A DNA stretch of 64,000 nt from positions 112,687,982 to 112,751,981 of the forward strand of contig NC_050097.1 of assembly GCF_902167145.1 (NCBI RefSeq), in the 5' to 3' direction. A model generated the notes under the pieces. The model ran no database searches. It was given only the letters and a program-made list of their open reading frames with translations, and was not told the DNA's origin. This document shows, piece after piece, positions 21,901-32,746 of the stretch. The DNA comes from Zea mays (taxonomy: Eukaryota; Streptophyta; Magnoliopsida; Poales; Poaceae). Position numbers and translations under genes: made by a program. Each line of letters begins with the position of its first letter. Within the stretch, counting starts at the first letter, position 1.

Positions 21901-22740
21901 GATGCAAGGAGGTGGGAGCGCAGCCCCACTGAATCCTAACCATCAAGATCACAACACAACAACCTGTGTCTTGCTCGCTTGAACGGTGGAAGACAGATCT
22001 GTCACAGGTGGCCCACATGGCAGTGTCTAAACGCGCGAGCGCGTTCGTGCGTGGTCGAGGTGTGACCGCGTGAGAGCCTAGCCCGAGGGCCCCACATGTA
22101 AGTGACTTCGGCGAAGGGAATAGGTAGTCTGACCACCGGGACCCACCCGGTAGCGATAGGGATCACACAAGTACAGAGAAGACATGAACCAGTGGTGAAG
22201 ACGGTTTCCACAAAATACACCATCGGAGTAACTAGTTCATGCGCAGGCCAGCAATAGGAGATAGTGGGCCGAGAGTGGGGATTCGGCCCAGTTCTGCCTT
22301 CTTCTCTTTTTTTAATTCTTTTTTCATTTTCCTAATTTCAAATCAAGTTTAAATTCAAATTTCGAATTACATTTAAATGGAGCTCAAAGTGCAAGCCTAT
22401 TTAAATGCACAAACCAAAATCTCTGCATGGATGCAAATTTTCTTTTACTTATTTATTTATTACTCACTTAAATAAATGCATCTAAATGTAATATTGATGA
22501 AAGGGATATTCACTCAAATAAATAGAAAATCTTTCTATTATTTACTTTTCTGAGTTTCAAAATTACGTTTTAAATTTTAAAAGTCAAATCTAAATTTGAG
22601 ACATCAAAATTTAATATTACTCTTATTTATTTTATAAGAACATAACTTCAAAGTAAGAAAAAATGTATTAAAGGATATTTTAATCTAAGTACTTTCGAAA
22701 TTTTTCTTGAATCCTAAAATCAAGATTTGGGATGTTACAC

Positions 22741-23300
22741 TCTCTGACTAATTGATATGCAAACCCGTGGCTCCGAGAGAAGCTATGTAGTAATGTTTTG
22801 AGGCTTTGCACAACTTGTTCATCAGCTCGAGCAATGATTAGTGTGTCGTCGGAGTATTGTAGGATGGTTCACAGACGATCTGGGGCAATAGGATGTTGAA
22901 GCACTAGATCCGAGGTTAACAGTTGCTGAAGCACATCCGCAACCAGTATCAACAAATACGGAGACAAGGGGTCTCCCTGCCATAGGCCTTTCACACTTTC
23001 TTGCGGTTGTTTAATCCAATAGCACCATTGATCAGGGAAGCTCCGTGTGCGGAGGATAAGAAGTAGAATGTCCTAGCTAACACTATCAAAAAGCTTTTTG
23101 CAAAGTCTGATTTGAGAACCAGGGTCGTCATTTTTTCTTTTGAAGCAAGTGGCTCTGAATCAGTTTAGTTACATCGACACAATTTTTCGAAATGGACCTG
23201 CCTTTGAGGAATTTGGTCTGGTCTGCGTCGACCAACGTTGACACCAATTACTTGCGATGACATAGAGTGTAAATTTGTTGCTGGAGGACTTGGACATAAA
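22741..23300 (-). pseudogene. Non-LTR (LINE) reverse transcriptase fragment
   Basis: Read on the minus strand, with frame changes, this is a plant L1-type RT. In order it shows DQTKFLKGRSI, then TLVLKSDFAK, then GLWQGDPLSPYLLILVADVL, and YSDDTLIIARADEQVVQSL, which contains the catalytic DD of the LINE box. In-frame stops occur (for example after FDSVS and in PDRL), and there is at least one frameshift near 23130. It is cut off at its downstream end by the element 0 LTR tip at 22739. No endonuclease domain or poly(A) tail is in view. This is a dead fragment and probably the oldest insertion target on this side. Confidence 0.85.
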
Positions 23301-23333
23301 AGACTCCAATAAGAGATGGCTTCCAAGTTCCAA

Positions 23334-23481
23334 TAGGGATGGAAAAAAGCCGAGCTCAACACTGCTCCCTTGTCTCTCAAGATTGAAAAGTTGTATCGGC
23401 TCGGCTCGCGAGCTGACTCGTTCGGCTCAGACTTGTTCTAAGTCTCGAGTTGCTCCGAGCAGGAGCTAATTTTCCACCCTA
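23334..23481. mobile_element. Possible small hAT-like MITE
   Basis: The inverted tips TAGGGATGGAAAA and TTTTCCACCCTA bound 148 bases. The interior has GGCTCG-type subterminal repeats and short inverted strings. The flanking 8-mers AGTTCCAA and AGCACAAA match at only 5 of 8 positions, so the duplication is not convincing. Confidence 0.45.
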
Positions 23482-23531
23482 AGCACAAAAATGGGAATTT
23501 TCGGATCAAGCAAGGACGTTTACATGAGCTA

Positions 23532-24925
23532 CACTACAAAAAATTATAGGACATACTTTTTTTGCCGAGTACACCTGTTACCAAAGCACCTTTACTGCAG
23601 TCACAACCATGGTTCAGTTTGAATGGAGTCGCAGCACCTGATTGCCATTTGGGACCCAGCATTTTTCATATTTTTTTCACAGCCGTCTGATCAGCTGTTC
23701 AAAGGTGAAGCAGGCTTTGCCGCCTGTATTGTCAGTTACTGTCCACCAAAACGCCCGTTGGGCCATGCATTCCTCTGACAGAATGTGGGCCTTCTCCAGC
23801 TGAGAGGGGCCACACTCAACACAAAGTATAGCTCTCATACAGTGCTCAACAGAAGCACATTGTGTATGTACATAGGAACTAATGGTACACTGGTTACCCT
23901 ATAGGAACTCAGAGGTTCATGTTAAGTTTGGAATTGGTGAGGTTTTTTTGTTACATTAAGAAGCTCATCAATTCTAGTATGGTTGTGCAGCCAAAATTGA
24001 ATATGGCATACATGAGGAGTTTAGCTTAGCATGGGAAATGTGAGAAAATGAGTGACACTAGTTGCATCCATCACATGGGCAGGCATCTCAATTCACAAGA
24101 TGTGGCGGCAGCATAGGATGGTTCACACACGTCCAGGACTACAGGGGAAAAAGTAAAGAACGAAATGTATGTAGTCTCTGGATATGCATGGAGTGTATAT
24201 ATCCTTTTGATCTAGTCATGGACTTTGCTATAGCTCCACCCAATGTGCAGCACATGCATGCATGCTCTGTTGTGGCTCCAAGATATCTTTGAATACCTCA
24301 TGATATACCACTACGTGTGTTCCAACAGCATTTTCCTTGCAAAAGAGAGAAAGGACACCACATCCATACACTTGTTTCATGGCAATAATAAGACAACAAA
24401 TAAATCCCATAAGATATGTTGTGTCCTATATGTTTAGTCGCATGGTTTGGCAAGCGATATAGTGCGTTGGTGGCAACTCAAATTGTCCACGATATCGAGA
24501 ATTATTCGACGAACGTTACAACATGATAGTGGCTCAAGAGTTCTTGACACTAATGGTATGCTATAAATCCCCCCAATGGTCCAAATGTAATTGAAACAAT
24601 ATAAGAATATGATCAATGTCACCTAAGATTCTCCTTTCCACGGATGCCAATCCTTACACACGCATGGAGTGATTGATGGGTAGTTAACATTGAACCATCA
24701 CATAGTTGTTTCCCACAAGCATTATGTGCAAATGCCGCGTGATGGATGCACTACTCTCGACACGTATAGTACCTTCTACACTAGTGATGGTCATCGTATT
24801 ATTCATGTCCATGTGATTCATAATATCACACTTTCAATACTGGGCAAGTGGTTCATGCACAACCCACATCTCATATCTTACAGGACCACATATAGGACCA
24901 CAAGGTCCACTACAAATTTGTAGTG
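23532..24925. mobile_element. Possible non-autonomous CACTA element
   Basis: CACTACAAAAAATTATAGG at 23532, followed by TTTGCCGAGT within 30 bases, resembles the ends of maize CACTA elements. A candidate opposite end TTTGTAGTG is at 24917-24925. The 3-bp flanks are CTA and CTC, not identical. No transposase is encoded. The left end is fairly recognisable and the right end is a guess. Confidence 0.35.
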
Positions 24926-25803
24926 CTCGGATTAAGCTTGCCTTTACTTTTTCCCTTGTAAAACCATATGCAAGGAGACAAATATGGCACTATGCTCCAA
25001 ATTGTGTCATAGGTGCCATGTGAGTAGCAACACTCCACATGCACGGCGTGGCTGGTGAACTACCAGCCTCCATGTGTGCTCCTTTGGACTGCAGGTCCAT
25101 AGCAACAAGGGAGAAGGATATTATATTGGTACACTTCCAAACAATTGTGTCTCCAATTGCACTACCCTATATGAGCTCCATCTGTTTTCTTGGTAGTTTT
25201 GCTTGGAAAATGGTTCATCAAACACTGTTCAGCATCACATCCTGGATTAAATAACGGGGAGCAGCATGGTGAGGAATTGACCCAGTGATTCCCTAGCTCC
25301 ATAGATAGCAATGAGAGCTACACTTGCTTTTCTAAAAGAAGTTAGAGGGAAGAGGAAGAGGAACCAGTAGTATAAACCTTTCAATCATATAGGAGCAGGG
25401 GCTACATAATTCTACACACTAGGCACTTCTTTCTGTCTCGGTCTGCAATCACTGCTTTGCCTGTCTCTGTCCTTGGCTGCCCAACTTTATCTTGAATTTC
25501 TGTGTATTTGTTTGCCATCAAAGAAAGTAACATTTCGCAATCAAGTGCTGCAAGACTGCGCCGTTGTACGTAGAGGGCTGGATATCATCATGTTAATTAT
25601 CTGAATCTTCATTATTTTAATGGGAAAATGTATTGAGTCTGATGTATGTACATGGGTAAGGAGCAAATGGACTTCTAATGAAAGTTCTAGGTAGCTCAAT
25701 TTCATGAATCTGGGCATTGTGGTTCTTTTTAATATAAGGGTTTGCTACTATGCTCTCGAATGATTTTGGACCGTTGATCTTGATGTATATTATTATATAT
25801 TAT
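24926..25803. other. Unassigned AT-rich spacer
   Basis: I see no conserved protein, RNA gene or clear repeat here. The short ORF at 25039-25254 has no recognisable features. Confidence 0.5.
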
Positions 25804-26753
25804 GTTGAGTGAAGTACACCACAGGTCCTTAAACTTGTTCGTCCGTGTCATCTAGGTTCACAAACTTTCAAAATGAATTTTTAGATCATGAAACTTGTTC
25901 GATCGAGGTCGCCAAACTCTCAAAACGAATTTTTAGATCCTTAAACTTGTTTCGGGACACACTCCAAACAGATCCAATCCCTCAACATGAACCTGTGTGA
26001 CGTGGATAAACCGACGATGTAGTGTTTCCTACAGGGACTAGACTTTTTGTTAACGCCAAGTTTTTTTTTGCAATTTTACTTCCGAATTGTTTTATAAATT
26101 TTCCAAGGTACATATAAACATGATAGTGTCACCAAAATTGTACCAAAACTAATTTAACAAAGTTTTATACCTAGGTTTTTAAAACAAATTCGAATTCTAT
26201 ATAATAGTGGGAAAATAAGAAGAATGTACTCTCAGATCATATATTTTATACCACATTATTATACCATAAAATATAAATTTATACTAAAATTGCATGTGAA
26301 GGATTATATTGGAATCGCAAAACAAATATGAATAAGCATCTTAGTTATAAATATGACTACAGCGATCTCGGAGCCTCACGTCATTTCTGGTTTGATAATG
26401 TAAATTCTTTGTAGGCATATTTATAACTAAGTCACTTGTTCATTTTTTTTGTGATTTTGTTATAATCCTACACATGTATTTCTAGTATAAATTTAAAGTA
26501 TGATAATGTGGTATAAAATATGTGATATGAGAGGAGTACATTCTTCACATTTTTTCATGACCGTATAAAATTCGAATTTGTTTAAAAATAGTCAAATTAG
26601 TTTTTGTGAATTTTGGTGCCACACTTGTGCTTATATATACATAAAAATTTTTAAAATAATTTGGGAGTCAAATATCCAAAGAAACTTGGCGCAAGCAAAA
26701 CGTCTAGTCCCTGTATACGCTATATTATTGATTATCTACATCAGCAGCGCCAA
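25804..26753. mobile_element. Foldback (long inverted repeat) element, left arm, loop and most of right arm
   Basis: The sequence from about 25804 to 26360 is repeated in inverted orientation from about 26753 back to 26410, and continues beyond the Sirevirus at 40277-40392. Shared strings include CATATTTTATACCACATTAT (about 26238) and its complement near 26500, and GGGACTAGAC near 26036 against GTCTAGTCCC near 26701. The outer arms contain repeated CAAACTCTCAAAACGAATTTTT-like motifs of about 60 bases. No transposase is present. It may be a Mutator-like or MITE-type foldback. Confidence 0.75.
26749..26753. repeat. Target site duplication GCCAA (left, Sirevirus)
   Basis: It matches GCCAC at 40272-40276 at four of five bases. 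Confidence 0.7.
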
Positions 26754-27941
26754 TGAATAGGAAATAGTTTTAAACTTTTTTCTAATTGATTTTGGTGGTT
26801 GAAATGCCTAACACAAATAATTGGACTAACTAGTTTGCTCTAGATTATAAGTTCTATAGGTGCCAAAGGTTCAACACAAACCAATAAAAAGTTCAAGAAA
26901 GGGTTCAAATAAAAAGAGCAAAAGACAACCGAAGGTTGCCCTATTCTGGCGCACCGGACTGTCCGGTGCACCAGGCAGAATCACTCTGAACTGCTCAGCT
27001 TCGGGAATTCGGGGAGCCCCTCCGCTATAATTCACCGGAATGTCCGGTGTAGCACCGGACTGTCCGGTGTGCCAGGCGGAGCAACGGCTACTGCGCCAAC
27101 GGTCGTCTGCAAAAGCAACAGTGAACAGTGCACGACTGCGCGCGCAGAGTCAGAGCAGGTGCTAGAAGGCGCACCGGACAGTGAACAGGACATGTCTGGT
27201 GCACCACCGGACTGTCCGGTGGCCCCACATGTCAGAGCTCCAACGGTCGAATCCTAACGGTTGGGTGACGTGGCTGGCGCACCGTACAGTATCCGGTGAC
27301 ACACCGGACTGTCCGGTGCGCCCTTCGACAACAACCTTCCCCAACGGCCACTTTGGTGGTTGGGGCAATAAATACCCCCCAACCACCACACTTCAAGGCA
27401 TCCAAGTTTTCAGCCAACACATTCAATACAAGAGCTAGTGCATTCAATACAAGACACAATTAGAGTGAATCAAAATCTCTCCAAGTCCCAATTTCACTCA
27501 AAGCAATAGTGACTAGAAGAGAGAGTTTTGCCGTGTTCTTTTGAGCTCTTGCGCTTGGATCGCTTTTCTTCTTCCCCATTTCTTGTTCCTAAGATCTTTG
27601 TAATCAAAGCAAGAGACACCAATTGTGTGGTGGTCCTTGTGGGGACTTAGTGTCCCAATTGATTGAGAAGAGAAGCTCACTCGGTCTAGGTGACCGTTTG
27701 AGAGAGGGAAATGGTTGAAAGAGACCCGGTCTTTGTGACCACCTCAACGGGGAGTAGGTTTGCAAGAACCGAACCTCGGTAAAACAAATCACCGTGTCAT
27801 CCGCTTTATTTGCTTGTGATTTGTTTTTCGCCCTCTCTTTCGAACTCGAATTTATTTCTAACGCTAACCCCGGCTTGTAGTTGCGCTTAAAGTTTATAAG
27901 TTTTAGATTTGCCTATTCACCCCACCTCTAGGCGACTATCA
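26754..27941 (+). repeat. 5' LTR of the Sirevirus (1188 bp)
   Basis: It starts TGAATAGGAAATAG, a mutated form of the TGAAAGGGAAATAGG tip kept in the 3' LTR. It ends GACTATCA. It carries perfect CACCGGACTGTCCGGTG copies at 26952, 27053, 27205 and 27302, plus variants. An AATAAATA at 27367 may serve as TATA. Confidence 0.9.
26952..27318. promoter_or_regulatory. Cluster of 17-bp palindromes in the Sirevirus 5' LTR
   Basis: There are four perfect CACCGGACTGTCCGGTG palindromes and several one- or two-mismatch copies within 370 bases. Conserved palindromic LTR boxes are known in Sireviruses. A role in transcription factor binding or silencing is inference. Confidence 0.75.
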
Positions 27942-27943
27942 AT

Positions 27944-27955
27944 TGGTATCAGAGC
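27944..27955 (+). other. Primer binding site (initiator-Met tRNA type), Sirevirus
   Basis: TGGTATCAGAGC begins three bases after the 5' LTR end. Confidence 0.9.
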
Positions 27956-27989
27956 CCGGTACTTCATTAGAGCCTAACCGCTCGAAGTT

Positions 27990-30609
27990 ATGTCGGGAGC
28001 TCACGCCAAGAAGGAGATGGTGACCGGCGAGAAGCCCGCCACAAGCCACGGGAAAGCTCCATCGGGAGAGTCCGGCAACAAGAAGAGGGAGGAATCACCT
28101 CCCCGCATCAAGTCGCACCGGAGTGGCGACAAGAAGAAGAAAATGAAGAAAGTGGTGTACTACGAGACCGATTCTTCGTCGCCTTCCACCTCCGGCTCCG
28201 ACACGCCGTCCGTCACTTCTCAGCGCCATGAGAGCAAGAAGTTTAGTAAGATCCCCTTATGCTATCCTCGCATTTCCAAACGCACTCCTTTACTTTCCGT
28301 CCCACTAGGCAAACCACCGGTTTTTGACGGTGAAGATTATTGATAAAATGAGGCACCATCTAATCTCACTCCACGCTAGTATTTGGGACATTGTTGAATT
28401 TGGTGCGCTGGAACCATCCGTGGGGGATGAAGGCTATGACTCGGACGAGGTAGCCCAAATCCGGCACTTCAACTCCCAAGCCACTACTATACTCCTCGCC
28501 TCTCTAAGTCGAGAGGAGTATAATAAGGTGGAAGGGTTGAAGAGTGCCAAAGAGATTTGGGACGTGCTCAAGACCACGCACGAAGGAGATGAGGTGACCA
28601 AGATTACCAAGCAGGAAACGATCGAGGGGGAGCTCGGTCGCTTCATGCTTCATCAAGAGGAGGAGCCACAAGCAATGTACAACTGGCTCAAGACCTTGGT
28701 GAACCAAGTGCGCAACCTCGAGAGCACCAAATGGGATGACCATGAAATGGTCAAGGTTATTCTTAGATCACTCGTTTTTCTTAACCCTACTCAAGTTCAA
28801 TTAATTCATGGTGATCCTAGATATAAACTAATGTCTCCCGAGGAAGTGATAGGAAAGTTTGTGAGCTTTGAATTAATGATCAAAGGCTCCAAACAAATCA
28901 TTGAGCGAGGCGCCACCTCCACACCCGAGGTGCAACCCGTCGCATTCAAAGCGACGGAGGAGAAGAAAGAAGAGTCTACGTCAAGTAGGCTCCCCATCGA
29001 CGCCTCCAAGCTCGACAATGAAGAGATGGCTTTAATCATCAAAAGCTTTCGCCAAATCCTCAAGCAAAGGAGGGGGAAGGACTACAAGCCCCGCTCTAAG
29101 AAAGTTTGCTACAAGTGTGGTAAGCCCGGTCATTTCATTGCTAAATGTCCATTATCAAGTGATAGTGATAGGGGCGACGACAAGAAGGGAAGAAGGAAGG
29201 AGAAGAAGAAGTATTACAAGAAGAAGGGCGGCGATGCCCATGTTTGTCGGGAGTGGGACTCCGACGAGAGCTCCACCGACTCCTCCTCCGACGAGGACGC
29301 CACCAACATCGCCGTCAACAAGGGTCTCCTCTTCCTCAACGTTGGCCACAAGTGCCTCATGGAAAAGGATGGCAAGAAGAAGATAAAATCTAGAGCCTCC
29401 ACTAGATATGCAACATCTAGTGATGAGGATAACTCTAGTGATGATAAGGATAACTTGCTTGCTCTTTTTGCCAACCTAAACATGCAACAAAAGGAAAAAT
29501 TAAATGAATTTATAGGAGCTATTCATGAGAAGGATGAACTCTTGGATAGCCAAGAGGACTTCCTAATTAAAGAAAATAAGAAGCATGTTAAGGTTAAAAA
29601 TGCTTATGCTCAAGAAGTAGAAAAATGTGAAAAATTAACTAGTGAGCTTAGCACTTGCCATGACACTATTTCCAACCTTAGATGTGAAAATGCTAAATTA
29701 ATTGCTAAGGTTGAGAAATTAGATGATTGTGATAATTCGATTGATAGTCTTAGAAATGACAATACTAATTTGATTACTAAGATTGACAAGTTGAATGCAT
29801 CACTCTCTAGCCTTAAAATTGAGAATGAAAAATTAATTGCTAAGGCTAAAGATTTAAATGTTTGCAATGTTTCTATCTCCAATCTTAAGAATGAAAATGC
29901 TACTTTACATGCTAAGATTGATGAATTAAATGCATGCAAACCATCTACATCTAGTGTTGATCATGTTACTATTTGTACTAGATGTAGAGACATTAATGTT
30001 GATGCTATCCATGATCACCTAGCTTTAATTAAACAACAAAATGATCACATAGCTCAACTTAGTGCTAAGATTAACGAGCATGACTTAGAGAATGAAAATT
30101 TTAAATTTGCTAGAAGCATGCTCTATAGTGGGAGACGCCCTGGCATTAAGGATGGCATTGGCTTCCAATAGGGAGGCAATGTCAAGCTCAATGCCCCTAA
30201 AAGATTGTCTAATTTTGTTAAGGGCAAGGCTCCCATGCCTCAGGATAACGAGGGCTATATTTTATATCCTGCTGGTTATCCTGAGGATAAGATTAGGAGA
30301 ATTCATGCTAAGAAGACTCATTCTGTTTCTCACCATGCTTTTATTTATAAGAATGAGGCTTCTAGCTCTAGGCATTCTACCCATGTCAAAATGCCTAAAA
30401 AGAAATCTCCTATTACATCAAATGAACATAACATTTCATTTAAGACTTTTGATGCATCATATGTTTTAACTAACAAATTAGGCAAAATAGTTGCCAAATA
30501 TGTTGGGGGCAAACGCAAGGGGTCAAAGACTTGTGTTTGGGTATCCAAGGTGCTTGTTTCTAATGTCAAAGGATCCAAGACTGTTTGGGTACCTAAGAAC
30601 AAGGCCTAA
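27990..30609 (+). pseudogene. Sirevirus gag (capsid/nucleocapsid), broken
   Basis: Gag starts with ATG at 27990 (MSGAHAKKEMVTGEKP), a short basic and Ser-rich N-terminus. The frame breaks at about 28335, where a small deletion shifts it. The rest reads openly from about 28336 to 30168 and shows the copia gag core (MRHHLISLHASIWDIVEFGA, EEPQAMYNWLKTLVNQV) and a CCHC zinc knuckle (CYKCGKPGHFIAKCP, near 29108-29150). Acidic Ser/Asp clusters and a long Asn/Leu-rich coiled coil (about 29440-30100) follow, which is typical of the extended Sirevirus gag. A TAG at 30169 interrupts it, and the same frame then runs on to 30609. Confidence 0.9.
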
Positions 30610-30616
30610 ATTTGTT

Positions 30617-31066
30617 TTGTAGGTTTATGCATCCTGGGGCTCAAGTTGGATAATTGATAGCAGGTGCACAAATCACATGACTGGGGAGAAAAGGATGTTC
30701 TCCTCCTATGAGAAAAATCACGATCCCCAAAGAGCTATCACATTCGGGGATGGAAATCAAGGTTTGGTCAAAGGACTTGGTAAAATTGCTATATCACCTG
30801 ACCATCCAATTTCCAATGTTTTTCTTGTAGATTCTCTAGACTATAACTTGCTTTCAGTTTCTCAATTATGCAAAATGGGCTACAATTGTCTTTTTACGGA
30901 TATAGGTGTTACTGTCTTTAGAAGAAGTGATGATTCAGTAGCATTTAAGGGGGTATTAGAGGGTCAACTATACTTAGTTGATTTTAATAGAGCTGAACTC
31001 GATACTTGCTTAATTGCTAAGACTAACATGGGTTGGCTCTGACACCGCCGACTAGCCCACGTTGGG
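30617..31066 (+). pseudogene. Sirevirus aspartic protease region
   Basis: This copia protease region lies at the start of pol, in a different frame from gag. The active-site string reads WIIDSRCTNHMTG: the catalytic Asp and the following Ser are present but the third residue is Arg instead of Gly, which should abolish the flap-facing active site. The region continues with FGDGNQGLVKGLGKI and NLLSVSQLCKMGYNC. A TGA at 31040 stops it just before the integrase zinc finger. In intact relatives it cleaves the polyprotein. Confidence 0.85.
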
Positions 31067-32134
31067 ATGAAGAATCTTCACAAGCTTCTAAAGGGAGAGC
31101 ACATTTTGGGACTAACAAATGTTCATTTTGAGAAAGACAGGATTTGTAGCGCATGTCAAGTAGGAAAGCAAGTTGGTGTTCATCATCCACACAAGAACAT
31201 CATGACGACTGATAGGCCGCTTGAGCTACTCCACATGGATCTATTCGGCCCGATAGCTTACATAAACATCGGTGGGAGTAAGTACTGTCTAGTTATTGTG
31301 GATGATTATTCTCGCTTCACATGGGTGTTCTTTTTGCGGGATAAATCTCAAACCCAAGAAACCTTAAAGGGATTCTTGAGACGGGCTCAAAATGAGTTCG
31401 GCTTAAGGATCAAAACGATTAGGAGCGACAACGGGACGGAGTTCAAGAACTCTCAAATTGAAGGCTTTCTTGAGGACGAGGGCATCAAGCATGAGTTCTC
31501 TTCTCCCTACACACCACAACAAAATGGTGTAGTGGAGAGGAAGAATAGAACTCTACTTGACATGGCGAGGACCATGCTTGATGAGTACAAGACTTTGGAT
31601 CGGTTTTGGGCGGAAGCAATCAACACCGCTTGCTACGCCATCAACCGTCTCTACCTTCACCGAATCCTCAAGAAGACATCATATGAACTCCTCACCGGTA
31701 AAAAGCCCAATGTTTCATATTTTAGAGTCTTTGGTAGCAAATGTTTTATTCTTGTTAAAAGAGGTAGAAAATCTAAATTTGCTCCTAAGGCTGTAGAAGG
31801 CTTTTTACTTGGTTATGACTCAAACACAAGGGCATCTAGAGTCTTTAACAAGTCCACTGGACTAGTTGAAGTTTCTTGTGACATTGTGTTTGATGAGACT
31901 AATGGCTCTCAAGTAGAGCAAGTTGATCTTGATGAGTTAGATAATGAAGAGGCTCCGTGCGTCACGCTAAGGAACATGTCCATTGGGGATGTGTGTCCTA
32001 AGGAATCCGAGGAGCCTCCACAAGCACAAGATCAACCATCTTCCTCCATGCAAGTATCTCCACCAACCCAAGATGAGGATCAAGCTCAAGAGAATGAAAA
32101 TGAAGATCAAGAAGATGAGCCACCTCAAGAGTAA
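31043..32134 (+). pseudogene. Sirevirus integrase
   Basis: This copia integrase joins element DNA to the genome. The His-His-Cys-Cys zinc region is visible (HRRLAHVGM ... CSACQVGKQ). The catalytic core follows, with Asp in LLHMDLFGPI, Asp in TIRSDNGTEFKN and Glu in NGVVERKNRT, so all three acidic residues are kept. The GKKPNVSYFRVFGSKCFIL motif marks the end of the core. An acidic Gln/Glu-rich linker leads to a TAA at 32132, after which the same frame continues into RT. The ORF lacks its own start because it is part of pol. Confidence 0.9.
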
Positions 32135-32746
32135 GATAATGATCAAGGGGGAGATGCTCATGATCAAGACAAGGAAGATGATGAGGGTCCAAGACCGCCA
32201 CACCCAAGAGTCCACCAAGCAATACAAAGAGATCACCCCGTGAACTTCATCCTTGGCGATATTCATAAGGGGGTAACCACTCGATCTCGTGTTGCTCATT
32301 TTTGTGAACATTACTCCTTTGTGTCTTCTATTGAGTCATATAGGATGGAAGACGCATTAAGGGATTCAGATTGGGTGTTGGCAATGCAAGAGGAACTCAA
32401 CAACTTCACAAGGAATGAGGTATGGTATTTAGTTCCACATCCTAATCAAAATGTTGTAGGAACCAAGTGGGTCTTCCGCAACAAGCAAGATGAGCATGGT
32501 GTGGTGACAAGGAATAAAGCCCGACTTGTGGCCAAGGGATATTCACAAGTCGAAGGTTTGGACTTCGGTGAAACCTATGCACCCGTAGCTAGGCTTGAGT
32601 CAATTCGTATATTACTTGCCTATGCTACTTACCATGGCTTTAAGCTCTACCAAATGGACGTGAAAAGTGCCTTCCTCAATGGACCAATCAAGGAAGAAGT
32701 CTATGTTGAGCAACCTCCCGGCTTTGAAGATAGTGAGTACCCTAAC
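32135..32746 (+). pseudogene. Sirevirus reverse transcriptase, N-terminal half
   Basis: The frame continues in phase from integrase. It shows the copia RT start ([83 protein letters not shown]), including the first catalytic Asp in the MDVKSAF motif. It is interrupted at 32746 by the solo LTR insertion and resumes at 37108. Confidence 0.9.
32742..32746. repeat. Target site duplication CTAAC (left, solo LTR)
   Basis: It is identical to 37103-37107. Confidence 0.9.

Larger units (their letters stand above)
21579..22739 (-). mobile_element. Element 0: 5' end of a minus-strand gypsy-type LTR
   Basis: The LTR tip TGTAACATCCCAAATCTTG starts at 22739 on the minus strand. The first 450 bases are AT-rich. 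A minus-strand TATATAAG (21893-21900) is followed by GC-richer transcribed-type sequence. It continues into 8547-8385 and 1797 leftward. No internal coding region lies inside the window. The first five bases are the right AGATG duplication of the Huck-like element. Confidence 0.7.

Noticed and set aside
24926..25803. Possible host gene fragment
   Set aside because: No splice-consistent exons, conserved domain or codon bias can be seen.
27069..27459. ORFs through the Sirevirus LTR palindromes, repeated at 39199-39789
   Set aside because: They are translations of the palindromic boxes in the LTR, not a gene.
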